Shown: positions 5,197 through 5,318 of the stretch, piece by piece | Layout of the letters: every line of letters starts with the position of its first letter | Numbering within the stretch: the stretch's first letter is position 1 | NCBI GenBank assembly: GCA_001464255.1 | Contig: LNFD01000184.1 | Span: 1 to 5,318 of the forward strand | Direction: 5' to 3' | Length of the DNA: 5,318 bases | From: Actinomycetales bacterium Ga0077552 | GTDB lineage: Bacteria; Actinomycetota; Actinomycetes; Actinomycetales; Microbacteriaceae | Notes under the pieces: generated by a model | Told to the model about the DNA's origin: nothing | The model's database searches: none | Seen by the model: only the letters and a program-made list of their open reading frames with translations | Position numbers and translations under genes: made by a program

Positions 5197-5318
5197 GCGT
5201 CGACGGCCACGGTGCTCGAGTCGCCCACAAGCGCCGCGCCGACAGCACCGACGGGACTGCCGGCCGGCACGAGCAGCACGCGCTCGGCGAGCGCGAGCGA
5301 GGCGAGGAAGGGCGAGGT
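5193..5318 (-). CDS. C-terminal end of a probable ROK-family sugar kinase/regulator; rest outside window
   Basis: A minus-strand frame is open from the window edge down to a TGA at 5193-5195, giving 41 residues; the start lies beyond the window. The segment LALAERVLLVPAGSPVGAV followed by GAALVG resembles the usual ROK (NagK/Mlc-type) ending, in which a strand of the form V.I...G leads into a final GAxGAAL helix, here followed by a short polar tail (DSSTVAVDA). The stop overlaps the nagB start as ATGA, so it is in one operon with nagB. An amino-sugar kinase or a ROK repressor would fit that place, since GlcNAc kinase makes the NagA substrate. With only 41 residues the family call is tentative; another sugar-related protein with an Ala-Gly-rich C-terminus is possible. 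The reality of the gene is better supported than its identity. Confidence 0.5.
   Translation of the reverse strand, partial: TSPFLASLALAERVLLVPAGSPVGAVGAALVGDSSTVAVDA

Noticed and set aside
4853..5248. Minus-strand open frame of 131 codons at the nagB 5' end
   Set aside because: It is out of frame with nagB and with the partial gene upstream of it, and is Arg/Ala-rich with no recognisable pattern.

Overview
The window comes from a high-GC Gram-positive actinobacterium, most likely of the family Microbacteriaceae. The reasons are very high G+C with almost exclusive G/C third codon positions, frequent GTG starts, probable leaderless promoters, tight gene packing, and a habit of using the otherwise rare Asp codon GAT mainly before alanine (GATGC). 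The family-level placement is an inference from sequence style; there is no marker gene here.

Layout: (1) Bases 1-534, + strand, hold the C-terminal part of an LtrA-family membrane protein whose start lies outside the window. (2) Bases 504-1703, - strand, encode a complete 12-helix MFS exporter of the AraJ/SotB-like DHA1 type, which overlaps the LtrA gene tail to tail by 31 bp. (3) A 53-bp divergent gap (1704-1756) carries two face-to-face -10 hexamers, each exactly 6 nt from a GTG start, with a perfect 15-bp palindrome between them. (4) A compact + strand operon follows: purU (1757-2614), nagA (2626-3774) and a DUF1349 gene (3771-4391), joined by an 11-bp gap and a 4-bp ATGA overlap. (5) On the - strand, nagB (4402-5196) converges on that operon with only 10 bp between stop codons. 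It is itself preceded by an ATGA-coupled partial gene (5193-5318) whose visible C-terminus resembles a ROK-family sugar kinase or regulator.

Together the right half is an amino-sugar catabolic locus. NagA deacetylates N-acetylglucosamine-6-phosphate to glucosamine-6-phosphate plus acetate. NagB converts that to fructose-6-phosphate plus ammonia. The probable ROK protein could be the kinase that makes GlcNAc-6-P. The unexpected members are PurU (10-formyl-tetrahydrofolate hydrolase) as first gene of the nagA transcription unit, and the DUF1349 protein translationally coupled to nagA. No mobile elements, CRISPR arrays, tRNA or rRNA genes were seen. Apart from the divergent promoter gap there is essentially no non-coding DNA. 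I see no clearly new system; the most interesting points are the purU-nagA-DUF1349 arrangement, the paired leaderless promoters, and active-site features of NagA and NagB.
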